From the NCBI GenBank assembly GCA_963752755.1, contig CAVVZJ010000010.1, positions 248,001 through 312,000 of the forward strand: 64,000 nucleotides of DNA. Direction: 5' to 3'. The position numbers were made by a program, and so were the translations under genes. This document shows positions 38,099-47,414 of this stretch, piece by piece; the first letter of the stretch is position 1; each line of letters opens with the position of its first letter. A model generated the notes under the pieces. The model did no database searches. It had not been told where the DNA came from and saw only the letters and a list, made by a program, of their open reading frames with translations. This stretch comes from CAVVZJ01 sp963752755 (GTDB lineage Bacteria; Planctomycetota; Planctomycetia; Isosphaerales; Isosphaeraceae).

Positions 38099-39829
38099 AT
38101 GAACCGACCGCCAAGCCCAGCGTTTCCGCTCGCAATGATCATCGCCGCCGTCCTTGTCGCCTCGGCAGCCGAGGCTGGGTCGCGGGTCCCGGTGGCTCTG
38201 GCGTGGGATCGGGACGGTCGCCTGGTCGTCGCGCTGCGTGAAGGCCGAAGCTTGATCGTGGTCGAGCCCGAGGGCTGGCGCGTCGCGGCCGAGTTCCCCC
38301 TGGAAGTCCGTCCGGCCACGCTGGCGGTTGCCGACGACGGCGCCCTTCTTGTCGGTGGCCAGGACGGGGAAACCCTGGTCGTCCGTTCCGGCGAGGTCGT
38401 CTATCGCGACCGGCTCGGTCGAGGGCCGACGCGGGTCGTCGCCTTGCCGGGTGGTCGTCTCGCGACGGCGTCGGTCTGGGAACGCGCGGTCCGCGTGGTC
38501 GATCGGGCGACGGGCCGGGTCGTGGCGGAGCACTGCCTGCCGATCGAGCCGGGCGAACTGCTCGCCTTGCCTGACGGGCGCTTGCTCGTGGCCGATGCCT
38601 TCAATGGCCGGCTGGCCTCCTTCCAGCCCGGTAAGATCGGTTCGGAACAGTTCTGGAACCTGGAAGGGGTTAACATCCGTGGGTTGACATTCTCGGAAGG
38701 GACCGGTGAGGTACTCTTCGCCGCACTCGTCTCCTCGGGCGCCGGACCCTTGACCCGAACGAATATCGACTGGGGCCTGGCCCTCTCGGCCAAACTTGGG
38801 GCGTTTCGCCTGGCGCTGCTCGACCAGCCTGGCACGCGTCTCGATACCCGCCGCCTCACCCTCGACGGCTCCGCTCACGGCGCCGCCGATCCGGTCGCCC
38901 TGGCCGTCTCGCCCGACGAGTCGCGCATCTACCTCGCCCTGCGAGGCGCCCATCAGATTCTCCTTGCCGATCGCAAGCTTGGCGGTCCGGCCAATACCTA
39001 CCACCGACCTCTGGGTGACAGCATGAAGCTGAGAACCTGTGAGGTTGGCCGGAACCCCTCAGCTCTGGTGCTCGACTCCTCGGGACGCCTTCTCGTGACG
39101 GCCGACGCGATGTCCGACACGCTCTCGGTGGTCGCAACCGACACGCTCGAACCGGTGGCGACGGTGCCGCTCGGCCTACCCGACCTGGAACGTTCCGCGG
39201 TGCTTCGCGGCGAGGCTCTCTTCCTTGACGGTCGCAACGCGATGGACCGCTGGATGAGCTGCTCCAGTTGCCACACGGACGGACACACCAACAGCCTGAG
39301 CTTCGACACCCTCGGCGACGGTTCCTACGGCGAGCCCAAGAGTACGCCGACCCTCCTCGGTGTGGGCCAGACCGCCCCCTATGCCTGGACCGGTCGGTTC
39401 CGGACCCTGGAAGCCCAGATCGACCAGTCGATGCGGACGAGCCTCCACGGCCCCGTTCCGACCCCGGCCCAGCTTGCCGACCTGGCCGCTTACCTCCGCT
39501 CCTTGCCGATTCCTCCGCCGGTCCGAGCCGCCGATGATCCCGCCGCCCTCCGCGGCGCTTCGGTCTTCCGCGCCCGTCGCTGCGATTCCTGCCACGTCCC
39601 GCCTTCCTACACCAGCCGCCCCCTGCGCGACCCCTGGCCCGAGTCCGAGAGCGACGGCTCCCGCTACAGTCCCCCCTCGCTCCGCAATGTCGCCCGCTCC
39701 GCCCCATACTTCCACGACGGCCGCGCCCCCGACCTCGACGCCGCCCTCAAGATCCATCACCCCGGCACCGACGAGCCCCTGACGACCGAGGAGCGGGAGC
39801 CACTGATCGCCTTCCTGGAATCGCTCTGA
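38099..39829 (+). CDS. Beta-propeller dihaem cytochrome c protein
   Basis: A protein of 576 residues with a signal peptide (PAFPLAMIIAAVLVASAAEA). Residues 25-380 form a YncE-like propeller (LAWDRDGRLVVALREGRSLI, TLAVADDGALLVGGQDGETL, NPSALVLDSSGRLLVTADAM). The C-terminal third is a dihaem cytochrome related to MauG/cytochrome c peroxidase: first haem motif CSSCHTDGH, then GVGQTAPYAWTGRFRTLEAQ, second haem motif CDSCHVPPSY and SLRNVARSAPYFHDGRAPDL. It likely performs periplasmic oxidation or electron transfer; the substrate is unknown. The ATG at 38099 puts the signal peptide at the N-terminus. Monocistronic, directly after repeat copy B. Confidence 0.88.
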   Translation: MNRPPSPAFPLAMIIAAVLVASAAEAGSRVPVALAWDRDGRLVVALREGRSLIVVEPEGWRVAAEFPLEVRPATLAVADDGALLVGGQDGETLVVRSGEVVYRDRLGRGPTRVVALPGGRLATASVWERAVRVVDRATGRVVAEHCLPIEPGELLALPDGRLLVADAFNGRLASFQPGKIGSEQFWNLEGVNIRGLTFSEGTGEVLFAALVSSGAGPLTRTNIDWGLALSAKLGAFRLALLDQPGTRLDTRRLTLDGSAHGAADPVALAVSPDESRIYLALRGAHQILLADRKLGGPANTYHRPLGDSMKLRTCEVGRNPSALVLDSSGRLLVTADAMSDTLSVVATDTLEPVATVPLGLPDLERSAVLRGEALFLDGRNAMDRWMSCSSCHTDGHTNSLSFDTLGDGSYGEPKSTPTLLGVGQTAPYAWTGRFRTLEAQIDQSMRTSLHGPVPTPAQLADLAAYLRSLPIPPPVRAADDPAALRGASVFRARRCDSCHVPPSYTSRPLRDPWPESESDGSRYSPPSLRNVARSAPYFHDGRAPDLDAALKIHHPGTDEPLTTEEREPLIAFLESL

Positions 39830-39908
39830 ACGACGATCGAGATTCCCTGACTTGTCATCAAGAATTGGAATTTTGCAATCTAGATTTTATTTTCATCCTT
39901 GAGGTTCC

Positions 39909-40163
39909 ATGCCCTCCGACCCCGCGGACTCTCCCATCGACCACTGCGTCGCCAAGGTGCTTGAGCTGGCCCTCGGCGGCCTGGACGACCGTCGCTCGGT
40001 CTTCCAGCTCGGCTACAACCTCGGCCGGCTCAGCGAGCTGACCGGCCAGGGTCGTGGGCCGTTCTGGGATCGTTGGAAGGAGGCCGTCACCTCGGGAAAC
40101 CGCCCTGAACTGGAGCGGCTGGCTCGCCAGTTGCAATCCGATCGCGCCGGCTGGCCGGTCTGA
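39909..40163 (+). CDS. Small hypothetical protein
   Basis: A protein of 84 residues (DHCVAKVLELALGGLDDRRS, VFQLGYNLGRLSELTGQGRG, PFWDRWKEAVTSGNRPELER). It is predicted to be mostly helical, without signal or membrane segments. I recognise no family. It lies 22 bp before the CDF transporter start and 79 bp after the cytochrome gene, so it could be co-transcribed with the transporter. Composition and a sensible position support a real gene. Confidence 0.6.
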   Translation: MPSDPADSPIDHCVAKVLELALGGLDDRRSVFQLGYNLGRLSELTGQGRGPFWDRWKEAVTSGNRPELERLARQLQSDRAGWPV

Positions 40164-40185
40164 TCTCACGTTTCGAGGCATGCCG

Positions 40186-41223
40186 ATGGCTCACAATCAC
40201 AACCATAACCCAGCGACCTCCGGGCATCCCGACGATCTCCGACGCCGGATGGCGGCCGTACTCTCACTGGCGGTCGGTGTGGTGATGTTGCTGGGCAAGT
40301 GGGCCGCCTACGCCTTGACCGGCTCGCACGCGATCCTCTCCGACGCGATGGAGTCGGTCGTCCACATCGCGGCCACCGCATTCGCCCTGCTGAGCCTGAT
40401 CGTGGCCGCCCGGCCGCCCGACCCGAAGTATCCCTACGGTTACGGCAAGATCGGCTACTTCTCCGCCGGCTTCGAGGGAGGCCTGATCGCGATCGCGGCC
40501 CTCCTGATCATCTACGAGGCGATCCAGGGGTTCGTCCGCGGCGAGCCGTTGACGTCGCTCGACCTCGGTCTGCTCCTGATCGTGGCGGCCAGCGCCATCA
40601 ACCTCGTGCTGGGGCTCTGGCTGATCCGGCAGGGTCGCCAGACCGGCTCCTTGATCCTGGTCGCCGATGGGCAGCACGTCCTGACCGACTCGTGGACGAG
40701 CTTCGGCGTCGTGGCCGGCATCGGCCTGGTGATGGCAACCGGCTGGCAGTGGCTGGACCCGACCATGGCCCTGCTCGTCGGCCTGAACATTCTCCGGACC
40801 GGCTTCGGTCTGGCCCGTGAGGCATACTCCGGTCTGATGGACCGCGCCGACCCCGAATTGCTCGGCCGGATCGTGGCCACGCTCCAGGCCGGCCGTCAGG
40901 CCGGTTGGAGCGACGTGCATCAGCTCCGCGCCTGGCAGGCCGGCGACCGCACCTACGTCGATTTCCACCTGGTCGTGCCCCGCGACTGGTCCGTCGTCCA
41001 GCTCCACGAGACGCTCGACCATGCGCGGGATCTGCTCCGCTCTGAGCTGGGACCCGCCACCGAGTCGATCATCCACTTCGACCCTGAATCTCCCGGCCCG
41101 CGCGCCCCATCCCACGCCGTCTGGAGCCTCGAATCCGCCGTCCGGATGCCGCCCGGCAGCGAGCCTGATCCGGCAACCACTCTGACGACGCCTGAGGATG
41201 CCCCCGCTCGTGAAGTCTTCTAA
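40186..41223 (+). CDS. Cation diffusion facilitator family metal transporter
   Basis: A protein of 345 residues. The N-terminus is His-rich (AHNHNHNPATSGHPDD). Membrane segments follow (AAVLSLAVGVVMLLGKWAAY, IAATAFALLSLIVAA, GLIAIAALLIIYEAIQG, LLLIVAASAINLVLGLWLI, SFGVVAGIGLVMAT). The transport-site regions of the CDF family are visible as SHAILSDAMESVVH and DGQHVLTDSWTSFG. The cytoplasmic C-terminal domain (about 255-330) includes WSDVHQLRAWQAGDRTYVDF and ESIIHFDPE. The family exports Zn2+, Co2+, Fe2+ or similar by proton antiport; specificity cannot be told. ATG 40186 has GAGG at suitable spacing; ATG 40180 is two codons earlier. Confidence 0.92.
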   Translation: MAHNHNHNPATSGHPDDLRRRMAAVLSLAVGVVMLLGKWAAYALTGSHAILSDAMESVVHIAATAFALLSLIVAARPPDPKYPYGYGKIGYFSAGFEGGLIAIAALLIIYEAIQGFVRGEPLTSLDLGLLLIVAASAINLVLGLWLIRQGRQTGSLILVADGQHVLTDSWTSFGVVAGIGLVMATGWQWLDPTMALLVGLNILRTGFGLAREAYSGLMDRADPELLGRIVATLQAGRQAGWSDVHQLRAWQAGDRTYVDFHLVVPRDWSVVQLHETLDHARDLLRSELGPATESIIHFDPESPGPRAPSHAVWSLESAVRMPPGSEPDPATTLTTPEDAPAREVF

Positions 41224-41274
41224 GGCGTGCAATCACGCAATTCCCGCCTCTCCGAGCATTTTTTGCAACAAACT

Positions 41275-41307
41275 TTGACATTCTCGGGGCGATGTCCTAG
41301 CTAGATT
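41275..41307 (+). promoter_or_regulatory. Possible promoter before the small BON-type gene
   Basis: A perfect TTGACA at 41275-41280 lies in an A/T-rich patch. The following -10 is unclear: TAGATT begins 21 bp downstream and TAGCTA 17 bp downstream. The gene starts about 155 bp further on. Confidence 0.3.
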
Positions 41308-41461
41308 ATGTCTTTCTCTCTGTGAGATTTTCCTTGCGTTGGGAATCGGCCGAGATCAGAATGATCTGTGCCCGCCTGGTATGAGGATTCGGTTGGTCCT
41401 GAATCGCGGCGCCGAATCAAATCTGTGTCGAGTCACATCCCGCTTTCAGGAGAGTTCCCGC

Positions 41462-41692
41462 ATGGCAGCTCAGATCATGGATCAGGAACGCCTGTCGTTG
41501 ACGGAGCGTGTGGCCCGCCGCATTCGCGAAGCAACCTACGGACGGATCCGCGACCTGGCCGTCGAAGAGGAGCAAGGCCGGGTGGTCGTGCGTGGACGTG
41601 TCCATTCGCATCACATGCGTCAACTCGCGCTCCAGGGCGCCCTCGAGGCGCTGGGGACGAAGCGTTGCCGGCCGATGATCACCGTCGGCTGA
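41462..41692 (+). CDS. Small BON-like domain protein
   Basis: A protein of 76 residues: LSLTERVARRIREATYGRIR, DLAVEEEQGRVVVRGRVHSH and HMRQLALQGALEALG. The alternation of helix, two strands and helix resembles a single BON domain, without a signal peptide. Similar small proteins are frequent in planctomycetes. Start ATG 41462. A terminator follows, so it is probably monocistronic. The function is unknown. Confidence 0.68.
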   Translation: MAAQIMDQERLSLTERVARRIREATYGRIRDLAVEEEQGRVVVRGRVHSHHMRQLALQGALEALGTKRCRPMITVG

Positions 41693-41747
41693 GTATCGCC
41701 TTCCCCGATCCGATCCCACTCTGGATGGAATCGAACCCCCAAGACGG

Positions 41748-41786
41748 CCCCCGCCCCGCTCCTGAACTTGAGCGCGGCGGGGGTTT
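41748..41786 (+). terminator. Intrinsic terminator after the small BON-type gene
   Basis: CCCCCGCCCCGCTC (41748-41761) pairs with GAGCGCGGCGGGGG (41770-41783) with one mismatch and a loop of 8, followed by TTT. It lies 55 bp after the stop codon. Confidence 0.65.
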
Positions 41787-41850
41787 CGAGCATGATGGGA
41801 CCACCCTCCCGACAGTCCGTGTCTCGACCTGTTTCTCCGGAGTTTGCCCG

Positions 41851-43350
41851 ATGACCTGGTCTCCCTCGCCCCACCGCTCACGCCTGGCTGCCGGCCTGCT
41901 CCTGTTCGTTCTTGGCCTGGTCGTGCCCCCGTTGAGCCGAGGCGAGCAGGAATCGTGGGACGCGATCTATGTCGGTGATTCCCGGGTCGGCTACCTGCAT
42001 CTCTGGATCAAATCGGTCAAGGACGCCCAGGGTCGCGAACTCCTGAATGTCCGCGTCGATTATGAGCTGACCTTCCGTCGCGGCCGCGACACGGCCAAGA
42101 TGCGGATGCTCTACGGCACGATCGAGACCAAGGAGGGCGAGGTCCTCCGTCTTGACACCTTGACCCAGGCCTCCGGACAGAACATCCGCACCTATGGCGA
42201 CGTCATCAACGGTCAGATGACCTTGATCCTCGACGTCGGCGGCCAGAAGCGCCAGGTCGTCGTTCCCTGGGGTCCCGACGTCCGCGGGCCTTATGGTGCC
42301 GAGTTGAGCCTCTCCCGCGATCCACTTCAGCCGGGCCAGAAGCGCCAGGTCAAGACGTTCATCCCCGACCTGAACAAGATCTGCCTGACGAAGCTCGACG
42401 CGATCGGTTATGAAGAGGTTCCGCTCGGGCCGAATGCCGAGCCGCACAAGCTTCTAAAGATCGAAACAGTCGTCACCGACCTGGATGGCAAGCCGATCGA
42501 GGGTCTCGCCTCGACCCTCTGGGTTGATGCCCAGGGCCAGCCGATGAAGACCAGGACCGACCTACTCGGCGGCATGTACACCTACCGGACTACCAAGCAA
42601 GGCGCCACAGCCGCCGTCACCTCGCCCTTCGAGCTGCTTGCGGCCTCGATTCTCAAGGTGCCCCAGCCGATCCCGAACTCCGAGAACACCCGCGACATCA
42701 TCTATCGCGTCACCGGCCAGGGCGCGAGCGACCTCTTTCCGGAAGATCACCGTCAGACCAGCAAGGCGGAGGCGAAGGACGTCGCCGTGGTCGAGGTCAA
42801 GACCGACGGTCCCGACCTCGGCGAGGCCGGCCCCGCCGAGGTCGGCGCCGAGTACCTCAAGGCGAATCCGCTGATCAACAGCGACGACGAGCTGGTCCGC
42901 CGCCGGATGCACGAGGCGATCGGCAACCGGGTCAACCCGTGGGAACGGGCCGTGGCGATCGAGGAGTGGGTCTTCTCGAACATGCGTAAGAAGAACTTCT
43001 CGACCGCCTTCGCCCCCGCCTCGGAGGTCGCTCGCGAACTTTCGGGCGACTGCACGGAGCATAGCGTCCTGACCGCCGCCATGTGCCGAGCCGCCGGCAT
43101 CCCCACCCGCTGCGCCGTCGGGCTCGTCTATGCCGAGACGCTCGGGGGCTTCGGCCCCCATATGTGGACCGAGGTCTATGTGAACAACCGTTGGGTCGCG
43201 CTCGATGCCACCTTCAACCAGTCGCGCGTGGACGCCACCCACCTCAAGCTCTCTGACTCCAGCCTCGACGGAGTGGCCCCGTTCGAGGCCTTCTTGCCTG
43301 TCCTTCGTGTCTTCCGTGAAATGAAGATCGAGCCGATCGAGATCCGCTGA
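41851..43350 (+). CDS. Transglutaminase-like (papain fold) exported protein
   Basis: A protein of 499 residues with a signal peptide (RLAAGLLLFVLGLVVPPLSR). Residues 30-330 are a beta-rich domain without a family I recognise (WDAIYVGDSRVGYLHLWIKS, GQMTLILDVGGQKRQVVVPW). Residues 345-470 form a transglutaminase-like core: PWERAVAIEEWVFSNMRKKN, catalytic Cys in ARELSGDCTEHSVLTAAMCR, His in FGPHMWTEVYVNNRWVALD and Asp in the same VALDATFNQ. The triad is complete. In bacteria such exported proteins often act as peptidases or crosslinkers of the envelope. It starts at ATG 41851 after a terminator and is intact. Confidence 0.88.
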   Translation: MTWSPSPHRSRLAAGLLLFVLGLVVPPLSRGEQESWDAIYVGDSRVGYLHLWIKSVKDAQGRELLNVRVDYELTFRRGRDTAKMRMLYGTIETKEGEVLRLDTLTQASGQNIRTYGDVINGQMTLILDVGGQKRQVVVPWGPDVRGPYGAELSLSRDPLQPGQKRQVKTFIPDLNKICLTKLDAIGYEEVPLGPNAEPHKLLKIETVVTDLDGKPIEGLASTLWVDAQGQPMKTRTDLLGGMYTYRTTKQGATAAVTSPFELLAASILKVPQPIPNSENTRDIIYRVTGQGASDLFPEDHRQTSKAEAKDVAVVEVKTDGPDLGEAGPAEVGAEYLKANPLINSDDELVRRRMHEAIGNRVNPWERAVAIEEWVFSNMRKKNFSTAFAPASEVARELSGDCTEHSVLTAAMCRAAGIPTRCAVGLVYAETLGGFGPHMWTEVYVNNRWVALDATFNQSRVDATHLKLSDSSLDGVAPFEAFLPVLRVFREMKIEPIEIR

Positions 43351-43467
43351 GGGAGTGGGGACTAACGGCCACGGTGCTTGTCCGGCGGCGTCGGCGGACA
43401 TAGACTGGCCAATGGGACGATGGTCCGCGCGGTCGGGCCGTCGGACCCGACCGCCAGGAGGTGCTCC

Positions 43468-44926
43468 ATGTCCCCGCGCCCACGGATCTGGCCGCTCGCC
43501 TTGGCCGCTCTCGTCGCAACACTCACCCCCTCCTTCGCCCTGGCCTTCGACGACAAACCGGCCCCCGCCTCATACGGGTCGCTCCCGGTACCGCAGCAAC
43601 TCACCCCGCTCGAACAAGGGGTCCTCCGCGGTCTCGCCTTGAACCCCGCCACCGCGCCCTACAACTTCGCCACCGCATTGAAAGACGATCGGCTCGTCCT
43701 GATGGGCCGGGTCGGGACCAAGCGAGTCCACGACATTGCGATCCGAACCGCCCTGGCCTTCACCCCGTCGATCGATGACCAACTCGTCATCGACACCGCC
43801 GCGACGCTTCTCGCCACCACACCGGCTTCGCCCGGCGTGGCGCCGGGAGCGTACCCGGCATCCGCGATGCCCATGTCGGCGTTTCCTCCGACCTACGGGG
43901 TATACGGCTCGGGTTCCGGGGGTGTGCCCTACGTTTACCCACAACCGCTCCTTGGCTACTGGGACGAACCCTTCTATGGTTTCCAGCCGCCGGTGATCAG
44001 CTATCCGCCGTGGTGGAGGGCCCTTTCCGCGCGCCGCCTGGCCGAGTCGGCTGCGGCGAACGCGTCGGCACCAGCCGTCGCGTCGGCCCCGGGCATTCCG
44101 ACGTCCGTCCCGGTCACTCCGCCGTCCATCCCCGAAGCTGACCCTGGACCGATCGCGGATTCTCCCCTGCCGCCGGACACCGTCGAGATGACGCTCGACG
44201 CCCGCGGAGTGGCCGTTCTCCGAGGGACCGTGCCGACCTTGGAGGATCGGATCGCAATCGGAAAGAAGATCGCCGAGACGGCCGGTGTTACTGATGTCGT
44301 CAACCTGCTCAACGTCGCCCAGCCCGAGGCCACGGCCGAGCCAAACGCTGCGGAGGACAGGCCGCCCCCGCCACCAGCGCCCGAGCCGGCCACCGAAGTG
44401 CCTCCAGATCGCGGCGGCACCATCGACCCGATCCCTCCCCGTCGCCGGCGCGGTCGCCCCGGCACCGGGTCTCGCCACCCGGGTCCAGCGGGCGCTGGAG
44501 CGTCGCCCGGCCCTCAACAACGCCAACATCCAGGTGAGCGAGCAAGCGGGGATCGTCACTCTCAATGGTTCAGTCCCCAGTCTCTATGAGGCCATGCTCG
44601 CCTTCCGGGCGGCGCAGAGGACTCCCGGCGTGCATGCGATCGTCGATCGGCTCTCGTTCGCCGTGCCGACCGATGGCCGCGATAACCCCTTGCTCCAGAA
44701 AGGGCGCCCCGAGGACATCGAGCCCTACCTCGCCGCTCAGATCCAGCGACAGGTCGGGGACTCGGCCCACATCGATCGCGTTCAACTGCAGGGCGATCGG
44801 CTGGAGATTGACGGGACCTTGCTGGATGAGCCCGCCCGAGCCCGCGTCGAGGCCATCCTCCGTTCCTTGCCCACGCTCCGTGGCTTCCGCATCGAACCAG
44901 ATCTGCGGGTCGAGGCCGCTTCCTGA
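43468..44926 (+). pseudogene. Exported protein with several BON domains, frameshifted
   Basis: A protein of about 485 residues with a signal peptide (IWPLALAALVATLTPSFALA). A first BON-like unit (LNPATAPYNFATALKDDRLV, VHDIAIRTALAFTPSIDDQL) is followed by a Pro/Tyr/Gly-rich linker. A second BON unit reads VEMTLDARGVAVLRGTVPTL and ETAGVTDVVNLLNV. Near 44445 the frame shifts, and a third BON unit follows (NANIQVSEQAGIVTLNGSVP, QRTPGVHAIVDRLSFAVP), then a last helix-strand unit ending GFRIEPDLRVEAAS. BON domains are associated with envelope binding. A single indel explains the break. It lies 118 bp after the transglutaminase-like gene, possibly in one transcript. Confidence 0.8.
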
Positions 44927-44962
44927 TACACAAACCTGTTGATGCTGTCCGGTTTGGCGGTG

Positions 44963-45018
44963 TGGGACAGCCGCCCCCGGCTGTCGTCCGGTCCGGCCCG
45001 CCGGGGGCGGCTGTCCCA
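44963..45018. repeat. Perfect 19-bp inverted repeat
   Basis: TGGGACAGCCGCCCCCGGC (44963-44981) is the exact reverse complement of 45000-45018, with an 18-nt loop. It lies 37 bp after the BON gene. There is no T tract, so it may work as a Rho-independent-like hairpin, an mRNA stabiliser or a dispersed palindromic repeat. The rest of the 364-bp gap up to 45290 holds only a possible promoter for the hopanoid genes. Confidence 0.7.
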
Positions 45019-45153
45019 CCCAGGAGTCGGGCTCGAATCGGATAGCCTCAGCGGGTTCGTGGATGAGGGATCTCCTGCTTCCATCGCGTCCCAATCGCGT
45101 TCGGACAGCCCGTTTTTCGGGTCTCCTGTGCAGGATTTGCAACAGAATTGACC

Positions 45154-45183
45154 TTGCTTGAAAATCGTCCATCGGCTTAGGAT
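45154..45183 (+). promoter_or_regulatory. Possible promoter of the hopanoid genes
   Basis: TTGCTT (45154-45159), an 18-bp spacer, and TAGGAT (45178-45183), about 108 bp before the shc start. Each hexamer matches the consensus only in part, so this is a suggestion. Confidence 0.3.
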
Positions 45184-45290
45184 GCTGCCGCGTCCCGCGA
45201 CCAGTGGGTGGAATCTCCGGTCGCGCGTGGGCTTTCCGACAAGGAGTAGGGAAGGCCCGATCAACACTACAGGGAGGGGATCGGGAACGC

Positions 45291-47330
45291 ATGATCGCCA
45301 ACAGGGACGGAGGCGCTCTGGGTCGTCAGGCGACCGCGACCGCGGGTTGGGTCGGGTCCCCGCGACCCTCCCCCTCGGCCGACGCACTCGACCGCGGCCT
45401 CGATCGGACACGCCAGTGGCTGCTTGACCAGCAGCAGGACGACGGCCACTGGATCGGAGAACTCGAGGGAGACACCATCCTCGAGTCGGAGTATATCCTG
45501 CTGATGGCCTACCTCGGCCGCGAACGCGACGAGGTCTGCGTCAAGGCGTGCCAGTACCTATTCGACCAGCGGCGCCCCGAGGGTGGCTGGGCGATCTACC
45601 CCGGTGGACCGTTCGAGCTGAGCGCCTCGGTCAAGGCGTACTTCGCGTTAAAGCTTGTCGGGATGCCGACGGACCATCCCGAGATGGTCCGCACCCGGGA
45701 GATGATTCGTGAGGCCGGCGGCGCCCAACGGTGCAACAGCTTCACCCGCTTCTACCTCGCCCTGCTCGGCCAGATCTCCTATGACGAATGCCCCTGCGTG
45801 CCGCCCGAGCTGGTGCTGCTGCCCTCAAAATGGGGCTTCAGCCTGGCGGCCATGTCCGCCTGGACTCGCACGATTGTTGTGCCACTCTCGATCATGTCGG
45901 CCCACAAGCCGGTGCGGGCGCTACCGCCTTCGCTCGGGATCGCCGAGCTCTTCCGGGACGACCTGCCTCGGACATTCTGGAAGAGCGAGACCCGGTTCTG
46001 CTGGGAGAATTTCTTTCTCGGCGTCGATCGCGTCCTGAAGGTGCTCGACCGCTGCGTGCCTCGTTCCTGGCGCAAGCCCGGTATCCAGGCCGCCCACCGC
46101 TGGATGCTCGATCACTTCGAGGACTCCGACGGCCTTGGTGCCATTTTCCCGCCGATGATCTACACGGTCATCGCTCTGAATTGCCTTGGTTATGACGACG
46201 ACTCCGAGCAGATGCGCTGGGCCCTCGGCCACCTCGACGACCTCCTGATCGAGGAGGGCGGCTCGATCCGGATCCAGCCGTGCGTCTCGCCCGTCTGGGA
46301 CACGGCCATCGCCACGATCGCGATCGCCGACTCCGGCGTGCCGGACTACCACCCGGCCCTGATGCGGTCGGCCCGCTGGCTCCTGGATCGTGAGATCCGA
46401 CGACCCGGCGACTGGGCCGTTCACCGGCCGGGCGTCGAGCCGAGTGGCTGGGCCTTCGAGTATCAGAACGGCCTGTATCCGGACATCGATGACACCGCGA
46501 TGGTCCTGCTTGCCATCGGCCGATCGGCCGTGGCCGATGAGCCGGAATCGCGGGCGACCATCGAGCGCGCCGTTCACTGGCTCCTGGCCCTTCAGAACAA
46601 GGATGGTGGCTGGGCCGCCTTTGATGCCGACATTGACAACGAGATCCTGACGAAGGTTCCCTTCGCCGACCACAATGCGATGCTCGACCCGAGCTGTGCC
46701 GATATCACGGCTCGAATCCTTGAGATTCTCGGTACAGAAGGCTACCGCGCCGAGAATCCGGCGGTCGCGCGGGCGCTGGACTACCTCTGGTCCACGCAGG
46801 AACCGGAGGGTTGCTGGTACGGCCGCTGGGGCGTGAATTACATCTACGGCACCTGGCAGGTTCTGCTGGGCCTCCGCGCCCTGGATTTCCCGATGGACCA
46901 CCCCGCCGCCCGCCGCGCGGCCGACTGGCTGGAGTCGGTCCAGCAACCCGGCGGCGGCTGGGGCGAGTCTTGCGAGAGCTACGACGAACCGAACCTCAAG
47001 GGGCAGGGCCCTCCCACCGCTTCGCAGACCGCCTGGGCGGTGCTCGGCCTTCTCGCTGCTGGCCGCGAAAGGTCGGAGACTGTCCGTCGCGGAGTCGAGT
47101 ACCTGCTCGAAACTCAGAACCCCGACGGCACCTGGGACGAGCCGGTTTACACCGGCACCGGCTTCCCTCGGGTCTTCTATCTGAAGTACCACCTTTATCG
47201 CATCTACTTCCCTCTGATGGCTCTGGCCCGCTACCGAGCCGCGGCCGGCCGCCTGTCGGGCGGCGGCACGACGAGCACCGCTCCGATCGCGACGCGCATC
47301 CCGGCGTCGCCCCGCATGCAGGACGTCTGA
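45291..47330 (+). CDS. shc: Squalene-hopene cyclase
   Basis: A protein of 679 residues with the full set of squalene-hopene cyclase marks. The catalytic acid motif is DIDDTAMVLL. QW-type repeats include GGWAIYPGGPFELSASVKAY, KDGGWAAFDADIDNEI, GCWYGRWGVNYIYGTWQVLL and QQPGGGWGESCESY. It cyclises squalene to hopene (diploptene/diplopterol) as a monotopic membrane enzyme, the committed step of hopanoid synthesis. I chose ATG 45291 because the conserved region (RQWLLDQQQDDGHWIGELEG) begins about 40 residues later; a 29-codon upstream extension is shadow-like. It is followed by hpnH and hpnG in the same direction. Squalene synthesis genes are not in the window. Confidence 0.96.
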   Translation: MIANRDGGALGRQATATAGWVGSPRPSPSADALDRGLDRTRQWLLDQQQDDGHWIGELEGDTILESEYILLMAYLGRERDEVCVKACQYLFDQRRPEGGWAIYPGGPFELSASVKAYFALKLVGMPTDHPEMVRTREMIREAGGAQRCNSFTRFYLALLGQISYDECPCVPPELVLLPSKWGFSLAAMSAWTRTIVVPLSIMSAHKPVRALPPSLGIAELFRDDLPRTFWKSETRFCWENFFLGVDRVLKVLDRCVPRSWRKPGIQAAHRWMLDHFEDSDGLGAIFPPMIYTVIALNCLGYDDDSEQMRWALGHLDDLLIEEGGSIRIQPCVSPVWDTAIATIAIADSGVPDYHPALMRSARWLLDREIRRPGDWAVHRPGVEPSGWAFEYQNGLYPDIDDTAMVLLAIGRSAVADEPESRATIERAVHWLLALQNKDGGWAAFDADIDNEILTKVPFADHNAMLDPSCADITARILEILGTEGYRAENPAVARALDYLWSTQEPEGCWYGRWGVNYIYGTWQVLLGLRALDFPMDHPAARRAADWLESVQQPGGGWGESCESYDEPNLKGQGPPTASQTAWAVLGLLAAGRERSETVRRGVEYLLETQNPDGTWDEPVYTGTGFPRVFYLKYHLYRIYFPLMALARYRAAAGRLSGGGTTSTAPIATRIPASPRMQDV

Positions 47331-47414
47331 GGCCCACCGAACCAGGATGGCCGAGGACGCCGACGGCCGGCTTTCGGTATTCTTCGCCGCTCACTTTTCG
47401 GAGATTAACGGGGC

